64,000 nucleotides of DNA, taken from IMG/VR virus record IMGVR_UViG_3300042889_001272, positions 124,001-188,000 of that record; one strand, 5' to 3'. Source of the DNA: a virus. The notes under the pieces are model-generated. The model searched no databases. It was not told where the DNA came from and saw only the letters and a list, made by a program, of their open reading frames with translations. Shown here piece by piece: positions 7,316 to 14,481 of the stretch; positions within the stretch are counted from its first letter, which is position 1, and each line of letters opens with the position of its first letter. The position numbers and the translations under genes are program-made.

Positions 7316-8230
7316 CTATTTTTTAAGCAATTTAGTTACAATTTCCTTCCAATATTGTCTTTCATTAATATACCAATCGTTGTATTTTGCTACTGAAAGA
7401 GTAGTTGGTGTAATTAAATCCTTTTGATATGCTTCTAATGCTTTGCTACTAGCTGTAGACTTTGCTAAAATTTTATTAATTTCGTTATATTTGTCAACGG
7501 GCATTTCGTTAGATGCAAATACAGCATAATTAGCTACTAACTTATCAACTCCAGATATGCCTTGTTTAGTTAAGAGTAGACCTTTAAACTCTTCTAAATC
7601 TCGAACACCAGTATATCCAATTACTGAAACCTCTTTAGCATCAATCACGGGTTTAGCATCTATGACAAAGGTTACTGCGGCATCCACATGCCCGCCTGCA
7701 GCCGCTATTGTAGCATCGATCATACCTTTAAAATTTACAATGACTAAGTTAGGATTCTTTTCTTTAAGGACATTGGCCAGCATATCAGATAAGCTGCCTA
7801 TGCCACTAATGCCTATGCTTGGATTAGGTTGCTGAAGTAACTCGTTTATATTTTTATATTTTTTGCTAACTACAGCTAAAGGTGCGCCTCCACCTTGCAC
7901 TAATACTGGCTTAAATTTATCTAAGTCATGGATACCTGTCGTTTCTACTGCCGGTCTAATAAAGAAACTAGAACTCATCCCCACTACGGTATTATTCGGA
8001 TTCTGTAACACATGATTGGCAGCAATGCTACCGCCTGCGCCTGATTTAGATTCGATAATGAAATTGTATTTTGATTGAGACTTATTGGCATCTTCTGCAA
8101 TGTGTCTTAATGTTATTGCTTGATTTGAGCCAATGCTAAATCCCCATAGTATAGAAATAGTTTCGGCTGCTGAAGCTGCTGTTGCAGTTGCTAATGTGAC
8201 AATTGCCACGATTGTTTTAAATGTTTTCAT
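7316..8230 (-). CDS. Bug/TctC-family periplasmic substrate-binding protein
   Basis: Tripartite-tricarboxylate-type (Bug family) extracytoplasmic solute receptor. It has a clear signal peptide (KTFKTIVAIVTLATATAASA, cleavage near residue 21), then the two-lobed receptor. Family landmarks are the SGAGGSIAANHV segment (family GAGG..A...V) and GIGSLSDMLANVL. At 304 aa it is full length. No TctA or TctB membrane partner is encoded nearby, so it would have to work with a host transporter or as a secreted binding protein. The family is very abundant in Betaproteobacteria, which suggests where it came from. It overlaps the end of the upstream PP-loop gene by 14 nt, and an AATAAATA box lies 17 nt before the start. 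Confidence 0.88.
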   Translation of the reverse strand: MKTFKTIVAIVTLATATAASAAETISILWGFSIGSNQAITLRHIAEDANKSQSKYNFIIESKSGAGGSIAANHVLQNPNNTVVGMSSSFFIRPAVETTGIHDLDKFKPVLVQGGGAPLAVVSKKYKNINELLQQPNPSIGISGIGSLSDMLANVLKEKNPNLVIVNFKGMIDATIAAAGGHVDAAVTFVIDAKPVIDAKEVSVIGYTGVRDLEEFKGLLLTKQGISGVDKLVANYAVFASNEMPVDKYNEINKILAKSTASSKALEAYQKDLITPTTLSVAKYNDWYINERQYWKEIVTKLLKK

Positions 8231-9377
8231 TCATGTTTCCTATAAAATATTTATTTGAAAAAGTTGTAAGGCCGCTAACTACCCCATCACGCTTGCCTGC
8301 CACAACATAGTTTTTTGCATTCTCTGCAACATAATTTATGCCTTCTTGCCATATTTGAAACTCAGGAGTGTTGTTGTACAGTGAAAAAAACCAGTCATCA
8401 AATTCATTGTTCCAATCTTTTGTAGACTTATCTGCTTGATACCAAGAATCATTCCACGTCGAGTATATAATTTTTCTATACATTCTTTCGTGTATCAGTC
8501 GGTGTTTTGTAAACAGATCTACCAAATCAACAGGGCTCCACAGTGGTTGATATTGGGGATATACTCTTAACCATTTTTTAATAACATGCGCCTGCTTGCA
8601 TATTATTGGCAATGCGCTTGGGTCCCAATAAAAATACTCAACTGTAGCGTTATCATATTCAGACAAATGGTCACTTGCACTAGCAATATTAGCACTCTTA
8701 TCGCTGAATAGTACATAGAATTTATTCTTTTCTATGTAAGTTCTAGGCTTTTCTATTCCTAATATTACACATATGCTCTTACTACGATCGAATTGATTTC
8801 TTACTTCTTTAAAATATGTGTAATTGTAACGAGTTGCACCACTAACATTTAATGGCTCACGACTAGTTTCTACCCATGACGCATTTCCTGCTTTTCTCAA
8901 AGTATCAAAAACATTATCGCTTAAATCTAATACAGTAATTTTAGTTTTAGGACTTTGATCTTTTATATATTGTAACCTGCCAATAGTTTGTAATTCAAAT
9001 TCTGCGCCTGCATTCCAACTTCCTCGAATACTAGTATCTAATACAGTTAAGCGATTAGCTTTGGACATGTGATTAACAACTACTTCATCAATTAACAGAC
9101 CTTGCCGCAAAAATGATTCTAATATGTTGTGACTATCGCTACCTGCACTATAGCTTAAAATAACATAATCGTATTTCTCACGAATTTCTCTAGATCGTCG
9201 GTCATACAGTTGATCCAGTGTTTCTTCCGGCTCTATAGTCCAATCAAATCTGTCAAATTCTTCGTTATTAAAATGCCAATTTAATGGTTTATTTACTTGA
9301 GAAGAATATACACACGCTTTAATCTTAGAATCAAATTCTAAATTGTTACACGAATAGTATCCCAGTTTTTTGTTCAT
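8217..9377 (-). CDS. PP-loop ATPase-fold protein, copy A
   Basis: Adenine-nucleotide alpha-hydrolase-like (PP-loop) protein. LSYSAGSDSHNIL at residues 74-86 matches the S-x-G-x-D-S pyrophosphate loop of ATP pyrophosphatases such as asparagine synthetase, QueC, TilS and NAD synthetase, which adenylate a carbonyl or acid before amine or sulfur transfer. A ~70-residue N-terminal region and a ~230-residue C-terminal region do not match a family I can name. At 386 aa it is much longer than QueC (~220), so I do not call it QueC. It is a clear paralogue of the next gene: same length, with PEETLDQLYDRRSREIR against PEETLDELYNRRARQLR. Confidence 0.75.
   Translation of the reverse strand: MNKKLGYYSCNNLEFDSKIKACVYSSQVNKPLNWHFNNEEFDRFDWTIEPEETLDQLYDRRSREIREKYDYVILSYSAGSDSHNILESFLRQGLLIDEVVVNHMSKANRLTVLDTSIRGSWNAGAEFELQTIGRLQYIKDQSPKTKITVLDLSDNVFDTLRKAGNASWVETSREPLNVSGATRYNYTYFKEVRNQFDRSKSICVILGIEKPRTYIEKNKFYVLFSDKSANIASASDHLSEYDNATVEYFYWDPSALPIICKQAHVIKKWLRVYPQYQPLWSPVDLVDLFTKHRLIHERMYRKIIYSTWNDSWYQADKSTKDWNNEFDDWFFSLYNNTPEFQIWQEGINYVAENAKNYVVAGKRDGVVSGLTTFSNKYFIGNMNENI
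8248..8255 (-). promoter_or_regulatory. late promoter box AATAAATA (minus strand)
   Basis: Reads AATAAATA on the minus strand, 17 nt before the TctC-like gene and inside the 3' end of the upstream PP-loop gene. Confidence 0.5.
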
Positions 9378-9407
9378 TTATAATTAAATTTCCTATATAG
9401 TATTTTT

Positions 9408-9440
9408 TTGACAGAGTTATGTATATATTTATTCTGTCAA
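9408..9440. repeat. 8-bp inverted repeat between the PP-loop genes
   Basis: TTGACAGA (9408-9415) and TCTGTCAA (9433-9440) form a perfect 8-bp inverted repeat with a 17-nt AT-rich centre containing the late box. It could be an operator or a weak hairpin; a run of seven T precedes the left arm on the + strand. Confidence 0.5.
9426..9433 (-). promoter_or_regulatory. late promoter box AATAAATA (minus strand)
   Basis: Reads AATAAATA on the minus strand, 48 nt before the copy A start at 9377, inside an inverted repeat. Confidence 0.45.
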
Positions 9441-10592
9441 TCCTGCTAGCAGGCCTGCGTCATAGTATTTTCTAAATCGTTTTAATCCATCCCCGCTTTC
9501 GAGAACATAGTTCGATAATTTAGAACTTACATAATCCACGCCTTCTTGCCAAACATTAACTGCTTTTGAATTAGAGTATCCATCTTTAAACCAAATATCA
9601 AATTCACTATACCAATCAGACGTTGATTTATCTGCTTGCCAGTAAGATGCATCCCATGTGCTGTACAATAAACTTCTCAATATTGGTTCATGAATTAGCC
9701 TCGAGACTTGATAGGTATTATTTTCTAGATGCCAAAATTTTTGCATCTCTGGATTGGCGCTTAGATATTTTTTAATAACATGACATTGCTTAATCAACAA
9801 AGGCACACAATCTGGACTCCAGTAAAAAAATTCAGCTGTACTGTTATTATAATCTGTTAAATGTTCTGAAACAGTTTGTTGGTTTGCCGACCTATCAATG
9901 AAATTCATTATCACATGATCTTTATAAGGACCTTTTGTGGGAATTATTATTTTAGGTTTTTCGACACCTATAATCATACACACGCTTTTTTCTTTGTCAA
10001 ATCTTTTACGGACTTCAGTGAGATACAAATAGTTAAATCGGGTTGCACCAGCTGGGTTCAGCCCTTCCCTTTTACTAAGAATCCAACTAGCATCTCCGGT
10101 GTTCTCCATTAATCCAAAGAGATGATCGCTCATGTCTGCCAAGGTAATTTTTGTTTTGGGTATTTTAGGTGAAATCTCTTTTAATCTAGGCAAGGTCTGT
10201 AGATAATGTTCAGCATTGGCATTCTTTGCGTCTTTATTTGCTGGATTTAAATCGACGAATTTTCCAGCTGCTTTTTCAAAATGGTTAACAAGTATTTCAT
10301 CAATGTGTAGCCCTTGGCGCACAAAGCTCATTAAAATATTGTGACTATCGGCGCCGCCGCTGTAACTTAATATAACATAATCATATTCATTTCTTAATTG
10401 TCTTGCTCGGCGATTATATAACTCATCTAATGTTTCTTCTGGTTCTATTTTCCAATTATATGATTTAAAAATTTCATCATTGAACATCCATTCGGCAGGT
10501 ACATTTACTTCATTGCTATATAATAATGCTTTTATCTTAGATGAGAATTCTTGCCCGTTGCATACGTAGTATCCTAAATTTTTGTTTATCAT
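9429..10592 (-). CDS. PP-loop ATPase-fold protein, copy B
   Basis: Paralogue of the preceding-coordinate gene, with SYSGGADSHNIL as the PP-loop at residues 76-87. Shared landmarks include NLGYYVCN at the N-terminus, the block PEETLDELY before the loop, EFFYWSPD in the middle and STWDASYWQADKSTSDW near residue 320. A catalytic Gly-Gly-x-Asp-Ser loop is kept here, while copy A has Ala-Gly-Ser-Asp-Ser. Two full-length diverged copies imply two related substrates, or an active/regulatory pair. The start at 10592 has AGG 10 nt upstream. Confidence 0.75.
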   Translation of the reverse strand: MINKNLGYYVCNGQEFSSKIKALLYSNEVNVPAEWMFNDEIFKSYNWKIEPEETLDELYNRRARQLRNEYDYVILSYSGGADSHNILMSFVRQGLHIDEILVNHFEKAAGKFVDLNPANKDAKNANAEHYLQTLPRLKEISPKIPKTKITLADMSDHLFGLMENTGDASWILSKREGLNPAGATRFNYLYLTEVRKRFDKEKSVCMIIGVEKPKIIIPTKGPYKDHVIMNFIDRSANQQTVSEHLTDYNNSTAEFFYWSPDCVPLLIKQCHVIKKYLSANPEMQKFWHLENNTYQVSRLIHEPILRSLLYSTWDASYWQADKSTSDWYSEFDIWFKDGYSNSKAVNVWQEGVDYVSSKLSNYVLESGDGLKRFRKYYDAGLLAGLTE

Positions 10593-10664
10593 TGACAGTA
10601 CCTGGTAAATAACTTTATAATTTATTTAGTAAACAAAAATGAAATTTGTATTTAAAAACGGCAG

Positions 10665-11414
10665 ATGTTAAATACTACTATGAACAAACAACAGCTCAAT
10701 GAATTGTTTTGTGGTATTGGCTACAAGGTTTTCAAAGATGTAGTAGATCCTGCTATTATCGACAAGATTAATAAAAAAACTGAATTGCTAGTTCCACATC
10801 GTGGCCATGCCATGGACCACAAATACTACACTGCTGATAAAGTAGCAGAATGTAAAGACTTGGCTGTTTGGTGGAGCCAAGAACTAAGTGGATGGCCTGA
10901 AGTTCAAGAAGTTACTCGTCAACTCATCAATACCGTCGGAATACTTTTTGACGAACCCGATTCATATATTGCAGACATTATTACCAATGAACCAGGTAAT
11001 ACACATATTAAACCGCATATAGACAGTCCGTATCGTTTTCCCAAATGGTGGAACGAAGATGAATTATTAGGTATACAATGTATTCTACCACTGTGTGAAT
11101 TTACATCCAAGAATGGCGGCACCGGCTTATTGCCAAACAGTCACAATACTCGCTGGGTGGTCAAAGATAGTTATGCTGGAAAATATAATGAAGAATTTTT
11201 GGCAGGAGTCGAACAGCCCAAAATGAGTCCGGGCGATGCGTTAATTTACCATCCTCGCACTCTTCACAGCACAATGCCAAATAACACTGATGTTTCACGC
11301 AGAGCATTACTTGTTCATATCACAAGTAAAGAAATGGCGAGACTGTTACAAGCAGAAGATACAATTTGGCAAGAAGAATCAAAAAAGATGTCATCTATGT
11401 CAACGAAATACTGA
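10665..11414 (+). CDS. PhyH-like Fe(II)/2-oxoglutarate dioxygenase
   Basis: Phytanoyl-CoA-dioxygenase-type oxygenase. The facial triad is visible as HID in IKPHIDSPYRF and a distal His in RTLHSTMPNN, followed by an Arg (VSRRALL) suited to 2-oxoglutarate. GNTHIKPHID and MSPGDALIYH are typical spacing elements. Length (249 aa) is normal. The substrate is unknown; phage members may act on nucleotides, amino acids or small molecules. ATG at 10665 or at 10680 are both possible starts. It faces away from the PP-loop genes. Confidence 0.85.
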   Translation: MLNTTMNKQQLNELFCGIGYKVFKDVVDPAIIDKINKKTELLVPHRGHAMDHKYYTADKVAECKDLAVWWSQELSGWPEVQEVTRQLINTVGILFDEPDSYIADIITNEPGNTHIKPHIDSPYRFPKWWNEDELLGIQCILPLCEFTSKNGGTGLLPNSHNTRWVVKDSYAGKYNEEFLAGVEQPKMSPGDALIYHPRTLHSTMPNNTDVSRRALLVHITSKEMARLLQAEDTIWQEESKKMSSMSTKY

Positions 11415-11482
11415 GCTACTGCGTTATATATATGTAGGGACAAAAATGTCGCCACAATTCATTAACCAAAAGGAAACTTAAA

Positions 11483-11773
11483 ATGAAAAATCTTATCGCT
11501 ACCTTAATCGTTGCATTTGCCGCAACATCCGCTTTTGCTCAAACACCTGCTAAGGTTGAAGAAGTTAAGAAGCCTACTGCCGCTACAGCAGCCGCACCCG
11601 TACCTGCTACACCAAAGGAAATGCCTAAGGTAGAAAAGCCAAAGACAAAAGCTGAAAAAGAAGCTGAAGCAAAGGCAAAGGCAGCTAAACCAGCAGACAC
11701 TAAAAGTGCTACACCTGCTGCCAAAGCAGACGAAAAGGCTGTTGCTAAACCTGCCACAGCACCTACTAAGTAA
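11483..11773 (+). CDS. exported Ala/Lys/Pro-rich protein, 96 aa
   Basis: Begins with a textbook Sec signal peptide (NLIATLIVAFAATSAFA, cut before Gln20). All the rest is low-complexity Ala, Lys, Pro, Glu and Thr (PKTKAEKEAEAKAKAAKPA), so the mature part is probably disordered and highly charged in the periplasm or envelope. The RBS AAAGGAAA lies about 8 nt upstream. A phage gene for an exported, unstructured polycation might alter the envelope or phage adsorption; this is inference. Confidence 0.78.
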   Translation: MKNLIATLIVAFAATSAFAQTPAKVEEVKKPTAATAAAPVPATPKEMPKVEKPKTKAEKEAEAKAKAAKPADTKSATPAAKADEKAVAKPATAPTK

Positions 11774-11957
11774 TTTAGAATTAGACGATGATGACTATGA
11801 TGGTGGTTCCAACGACATAGATCTTCATCGTGGCTACAATAGACTTAGACTTATTACTGTTGATTTTGACAATGATGAAGTCAGTGATTATGTAGCAACA
11901 AAGTTGGCACTGGCCCGTGAAAAGGCCATGCAGGCATACAGAGAAAAATGGGCTTAA
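11706..11957 (+). CDS. acidic small protein with unclear start
   Basis: From about 11775 to the stop this frame reads as a convincing acidic protein (LELDDDDYDGGSNDIDLH, then YVATKLALAREKAMQAYREKWA). Its upstream part overlaps the low-complexity tail of the previous gene in the +1 frame and offers only GTG (11706) or TTG (11742), with no ATG. It might start at one of these, or be reached by a +1 shift at the end of the exported-protein gene (AAG TAA at 11768-11773). The stop lies inside a strong hairpin terminator, as for a genuine last gene. Confidence 0.5.
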   Translation: MLHLLPKQTKRLLLNLPQHLLSNLELDDDDYDGGSNDIDLHRGYNRLRLITVDFDNDEVSDYVATKLALAREKAMQAYREKWA

Positions 11958-11969
11958 TTGCCCATTTTT
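11944..11969 (+). terminator. rho-independent-type terminator
   Basis: A 10-bp stem AAAAATGGGC / GCCCATTTTT around a TTAATT loop, ending in a T run. It contains the stop codon of the preceding ORF and lies just before an early promoter. Confidence 0.85.
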
Positions 11970-11975
11970 CATTTG

Positions 11976-12004
11976 TTGACATAAATTGATTTTGAGTATA
12001 TAAT
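11976..12004 (+). promoter_or_regulatory. early sigma70-type promoter
   Basis: TTGACA at 11976-11981, 17-bp spacer, TATAAT at 11999-12004. The spacer shares AAATTGATTTTG with its relatives below. The ATG at 12011 coincides with the predicted +1, so the mRNA may be leaderless. Confidence 0.85.
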
Positions 12005-12010
12005 CACGTT

Positions 12011-12244
12011 ATGAACAAAGAAAAAGTAAACAATATCTTACAATGGACAGGCACGTTTTTCATCCTTGCGATGTATGTACTCATGAACTTCTTTAGAGAA
12101 TTGAGATTAGATCCAGTCTGCGGATTACTAGGCGGATTGTGCTATGCAACTTGGGCATATCGTGTTGCAAATAAACCACAGATGTTGGTCAATGTTGTAG
12201 CCATTACAGTATGCGTTATTGGTTTGGTAAAAGCCTTTAATTGA
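12011..12244 (+). CDS. small integral membrane protein, 77 aa
   Basis: Three likely membrane segments: residues ~8-28 (WTGTFFILAMYVLMNFF), ~37-53 (GLLGGLCYATWAY) and ~58-75 (LVNVVAITVCVIGLV). The fold resembles small nicotinamide-transporter- or semiSWEET-sized proteins, but there are no diagnostic motifs, so no function is given. It is expressed from its own early promoter and the start may be leaderless. Early phage membrane proteins often alter the host envelope or exclude rivals. Confidence 0.78.
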   Translation: MNKEKVNNILQWTGTFFILAMYVLMNFFRELRLDPVCGLLGGLCYATWAYRVANKPQMLVNVVAITVCVIGLVKAFN

Positions 12245-12269
12245 CACAAATTGGTTTTGGCAGTATAAT
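12241..12269 (+). promoter_or_regulatory. early sigma70-type promoter
   Basis: TTGACA 12241-12246, 17-bp spacer, TATAAT 12264-12269; the -35 overlaps the stop of the membrane-protein gene. It is almost identical across 35 bp to the promoter at 12641. Confidence 0.9.
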
Positions 12270-12301
12270 ATACACATAGTTTAACAAAATAGGAATCCAA
12301 A

Positions 12302-12640
12302 ATGTCAGTAAATCTTAAAGAGTTAGTTGAAGCCGCTGTTTCACAGGGCCGAGTTGAAGCCGCTCGTAAGACAGAACAATTTTTAGCCAAACACGGTGAT
12401 CGCGATGCCTGCGGTTTTGCTTGGGTTACTGTTTTTGAAAAAGGTTCAACTAAGTTGGGCAAGGCGCTGATAGCCAACGGTTTTAGTAAATCTTACAGCG
12501 GTGGCCTCCAGCTTTGGGATCCAAGCCAGTCGTTTACACAAAGCATTTCTGCCAAAGAAGCAGGTGCAGAAGCATTCGTAGCAGTGATGAAAAATACTTT
12601 CCCTACTATGCAAGTTTATGCTGGTTCACGCATGGACTAA
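12302..12640 (+). CDS. hypothetical early protein, 112 aa
   Basis: Begins with a helical region (LKELVEAAVSQGRVEAARKTEQFLAKHG), followed by a mixed domain with DACGFAWVTV and SGGLQLWDPSQSF. Predicted cytosolic. It has its own early promoter and a leader of about 26 nt with an AGGAA site. Unknown function, probably an early host-takeover or regulatory protein by position. Confidence 0.75.
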   Translation: MSVNLKELVEAAVSQGRVEAARKTEQFLAKHGDRDACGFAWVTVFEKGSTKLGKALIANGFSKSYSGGLQLWDPSQSFTQSISAKEAGAEAFVAVMKNTFPTMQVYAGSRMD

Positions 12641-12669
12641 TTGACACAAATTGGTTTTGGTAGTATAAT
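12641..12669 (+). promoter_or_regulatory. early sigma70-type promoter
   Basis: TTGACA 12641-12646, 17-bp spacer, TATAAT 12664-12669, directly after the stop of the preceding gene. The spacer differs from that of the 12241 promoter at only two positions. Confidence 0.9.
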
Positions 12670-12700
12670 ATACACATAGACAGCAAAAAAGGAACTTGAA

Positions 12701-12883
12701 ATGGACTATGTTAAACACCTGGAAACTGTTACCAATTGGGGTATGTATCACAACATCCAAGGCGGCTTGTTAGAAACCTTGCAAGCCATGCGAGCATGTG
12801 GTTCTGACGAACTGCACCGCGATGAGCGCATGGCATTGCGTTGTTTGATGGATGGCTTTGAACAAATGCTTGCGCCGATGTAA
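12701..12883 (+). CDS. small hypothetical early protein, 60 aa
   Basis: Sixty-residue mostly helical protein (WGMYHNIQGGLLETLQAMRA; RMALRCLMDGFEQML) with a strong AAAGGAA ribosome site and its own promoter. No family recognised. Confidence 0.7.
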   Translation: MDYVKHLETVTNWGMYHNIQGGLLETLQAMRACGSDELHRDERMALRCLMDGFEQMLAPM

Positions 12884-12888
12884 AACGG

Positions 12889-12917
12889 TTGACCAATATT
12901 GCCCATTCTGCTATAAT
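12889..12917 (+). promoter_or_regulatory. early sigma70-type promoter
   Basis: TTGACC 12889-12894, 17-bp spacer, TATAAT 12912-12917. Its spacer is unlike the AAATTGGTTTTGG family. Confidence 0.85.
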
Positions 12918-12946
12918 AAACACATCAACTCCAAAAAGGATACGAG

Positions 12947-13231
12947 ATGAAACAAAGTCACACAATGTACATCTACAAAGCAGACAAGCGCACAAAAAGC
13001 GGCGAGCGACTTGTTAGCACCACTGTTTGGCAACATCGAGATGAAGCAGAAATGAAGCGTGAAGTTCGCGAACTGCAATATCAACTGTATCCTGTGAAGT
13101 TGGGTTTTCGCATTGAATTCTTTGCTACAATGAAAACTGTAAAGAATCTAATGACTGGCAAAGACGTGCAGATTGACCGTGACACTCCTTGGGCTTGTAA
13201 TCCTGCCAGCGAAACGTATTGGTCAATGTAA
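12947..13231 (+). CDS. small hypothetical early protein, 94 aa
   Basis: Basic, charged protein (TMYIYKADKRTKSGERLVST, then RDEAEMKREVRELQYQLYP) that looks like a small alpha/beta domain. It has an AAAGGA ribosome site and its own promoter. The next promoter begins right at its stop. Function unknown. Confidence 0.72.
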   Translation: MKQSHTMYIYKADKRTKSGERLVSTTVWQHRDEAEMKREVRELQYQLYPVKLGFRIEFFATMKTVKNLMTGKDVQIDRDTPWACNPASETYWSM

Positions 13232-13260
13232 TTGACATAAATTGAGTTTGGTTGTATAAT
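13232..13260 (+). promoter_or_regulatory. early sigma70-type promoter
   Basis: TTGACA 13232-13237, 17-bp spacer with AAATTGAGTTTGG, TATAAT 13255-13260; same cassette type as 12241 and 12641. Confidence 0.9.
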
Positions 13261-13290
13261 ATATACATAGTTTAACAAAAAGGAGTTTAT

Positions 13291-13560
13291 ATGAAAGCAC
13301 TTCAAGCATTTATTGTACAGAAGAATCATTGGAATTCATTCTTCAAAGGCGAACAGTTTGAGATCCAGACTGCCAAAGGTCGTCAGCGTGTTGCAGATAT
13401 GATTGACAGCTCTTTGAGCCCTGAGAACTTGACCTGCGATGGAGAACTTCCCCGCGCAGAGGTCAATCGGAGATACAAAGAGCTGTCAACAGCCGCAAAG
13501 CAGTTGAAGAAATTGGACCCCAGTGTTACATTCTACGAGTGGGAAGCGGAGATTGTATGA
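13291..13560 (+). CDS. hypothetical early protein, 89 aa
   Basis: Helical, mixed-charge protein with WNSFFKGEQFEIQTAKGRQR near the start and EVNRRYKELSTAAKQLKKLD later. Strong AAGGAG site 6 nt before the ATG and its own promoter. It shares a 4-nt ATGA overlap with the following tiny gene, so the two are coupled. No family recognised. Confidence 0.72.
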   Translation: MKALQAFIVQKNHWNSFFKGEQFEIQTAKGRQRVADMIDSSLSPENLTCDGELPRAEVNRRYKELSTAAKQLKKLDPSVTFYEWEAEIV

Positions 13561-13715
13561 GTGCAATGTCTAATATGTCAATTGAAATTCAAGGTATGCT
13601 TGAAGATGGTTACTTGCCCGTGACTATTGCTCGCCAACTTGAAATTCCCATTACTTGGGTCTTCGAGGAAATCGAACAAGATGAACTAAGTCCTTTTGAA
13701 ACCATTAATTCTTAA
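13557..13715 (+). CDS. 52-aa helix-turn-helix-like protein
   Basis: Very short ORF that begins in the ATGA stop overlap of the previous gene. The translation includes GMLEDGYLPVTIARQLEIPITW followed by VFEEIEQDEL, and GYLPVTIARQLEIP looks like the A-x-x-L-x-I/V-P core of a helix-turn-helix. It could be a small DNA-binding regulator. The call rests on this resemblance and the coupled start. Confidence 0.55.
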   Translation: MSAMSNMSIEIQGMLEDGYLPVTIARQLEIPITWVFEEIEQDELSPFETINS

Positions 13716-13720
13716 ACATC

Positions 13721-13954
13721 ATGAACAAATTTGATAAAGAAAATTTAGAATTTTTTATGCAATCCGATAAGGACACTATTCGAGATTGGTGCGAATGGGC
13801 CGATCAAGTTAATATGGCGTATGCTATGAAATTGATCCAAACAGAACTTTCTCGATTGGCTGTACAGTCTTTGACATTGGAAGACGACGTTGCTCATACA
13901 GATGACGCAGACCGTGCTATCTTAGAGATGCTAGAGAAATTTGACACAAAATAA
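13721..13954 (+). CDS. small acidic hypothetical protein, 77 aa
   Basis: Acidic helical protein (DKENLEFFMQSDKDTIRDW; DDADRAILEMLEKFD) starting 6 nt after the 52-aa gene, in the same unit. Its last codons contain the -35 box of the next early promoter. Function unknown. Confidence 0.68.
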   Translation: MNKFDKENLEFFMQSDKDTIRDWCEWADQVNMAYAMKLIQTELSRLAVQSLTLEDDVAHTDDADRAILEMLEKFDTK

Positions 13955-13969
13955 TTTTGGTGTTATAAT
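13941..13969 (+). promoter_or_regulatory. early sigma70-type promoter
   Basis: TTGACA 13941-13946, 17-bp spacer with ATAATTTTGG, TATAAT 13964-13969; the -35 overlaps the preceding coding sequence. Confidence 0.88.
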
Positions 13970-13990
13970 AACACTTTAATGGAGAGAATT

Positions 13991-14146
13991 ATGAAGCGAG
14001 AAATCATTACTGCTAAAGTTCCTAAACAGAAACGCCGTGCTGAGTTCTTGTTTCATAACGGTGCTTATCGCCCGCAGGTCGTTGCTAGCCAAAAAGTTTA
14101 CAATCGTAAAAAGTTGGCAAAAGTAATTGACACAAAAGGCGAATGA
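13991..14146 (+). CDS. small very basic protein, 51 aa
   Basis: Short ORF with GGAGAGA 4 nt before ATG and its own promoter 22 nt upstream. The product is highly basic (MKREIITAKVPKQKRRAEFL; NRKKLAKVIDTKGE), which suggests nucleic-acid or ribosome binding. The -35 box of the next promoter lies inside its 3' end. No family recognised. Confidence 0.62.
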   Translation: MKREIITAKVPKQKRRAEFLFHNGAYRPQVVASQKVYNRKKLAKVIDTKGE

Positions 14147-14155
14147 GCATATAAT
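14127..14155 (+). promoter_or_regulatory. early sigma70-type promoter
   Basis: TTGACA 14127-14132, 17-bp spacer, TATAAT 14150-14155; the -35 is within the 3' end of the 51-aa gene. Confidence 0.85.
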
Positions 14156-14216
14156 AGTGATACGGTGAATGGTTCATCGTACACATTTTTTACACACAGA
14201 GAAAGAGAAATCTAAA

Positions 14217-14474
14217 ATGGCTACTACTAAAACTTTTAAAGTTATCGGCGTTTCAACACTTAATGGCAAGACTAAAGTTCGTTTTGCTAACGACTTTGCA
14301 GGTCGTATTAAGAACTTGGTGAAGAATGGTCACACTAATGTTGAGCTCTTTGAGCTCCCAGAAGTGATGACCAAAGAAGCAGGCCTAGCTTATGCTAAGG
14401 CTAATGCGTTGTTCGCTATCCCTGCTGACACAGACATCACCGCGGAAGACCTTGTCGCAGTCGCAGGCAAGTAA
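14217..14474 (+). CDS. hypothetical protein, 85 aa
   Basis: I choose the ATG at 14217 (ATTKTFKVIG), which follows a GAGAAAGAGAA leader and gives a ~55-nt 5' UTR. The longer frame from 14169 would start almost at the promoter's +1. The protein is a compact beta/alpha domain: KTFKVIGVSTLNGKTKVRFA, then TNVELFELPEVMTKEAGLAY. It ends just before a hairpin terminator, so it forms a one-gene unit. Function unknown. Confidence 0.72.
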   Translation: MATTKTFKVIGVSTLNGKTKVRFANDFAGRIKNLVKNGHTNVELFELPEVMTKEAGLAYAKANALFAIPADTDITAEDLVAVAGK

Positions 14475-14481
14475 TTAAGTA

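Noticed and set aside
8217-10592. Calling a PP-loop protein QueC to complete a queuosine pathway
   Set aside because: The loop fits, but the proteins are ~390 aa, lack the QueC zinc-Cys cluster pattern and are far from folE/queE.
11539-11757. Minus-strand Ala-rich membrane-like ORF
   Set aside because: Antisense of the low-complexity Ala/Lys/Pro gene, without an RBS or context.
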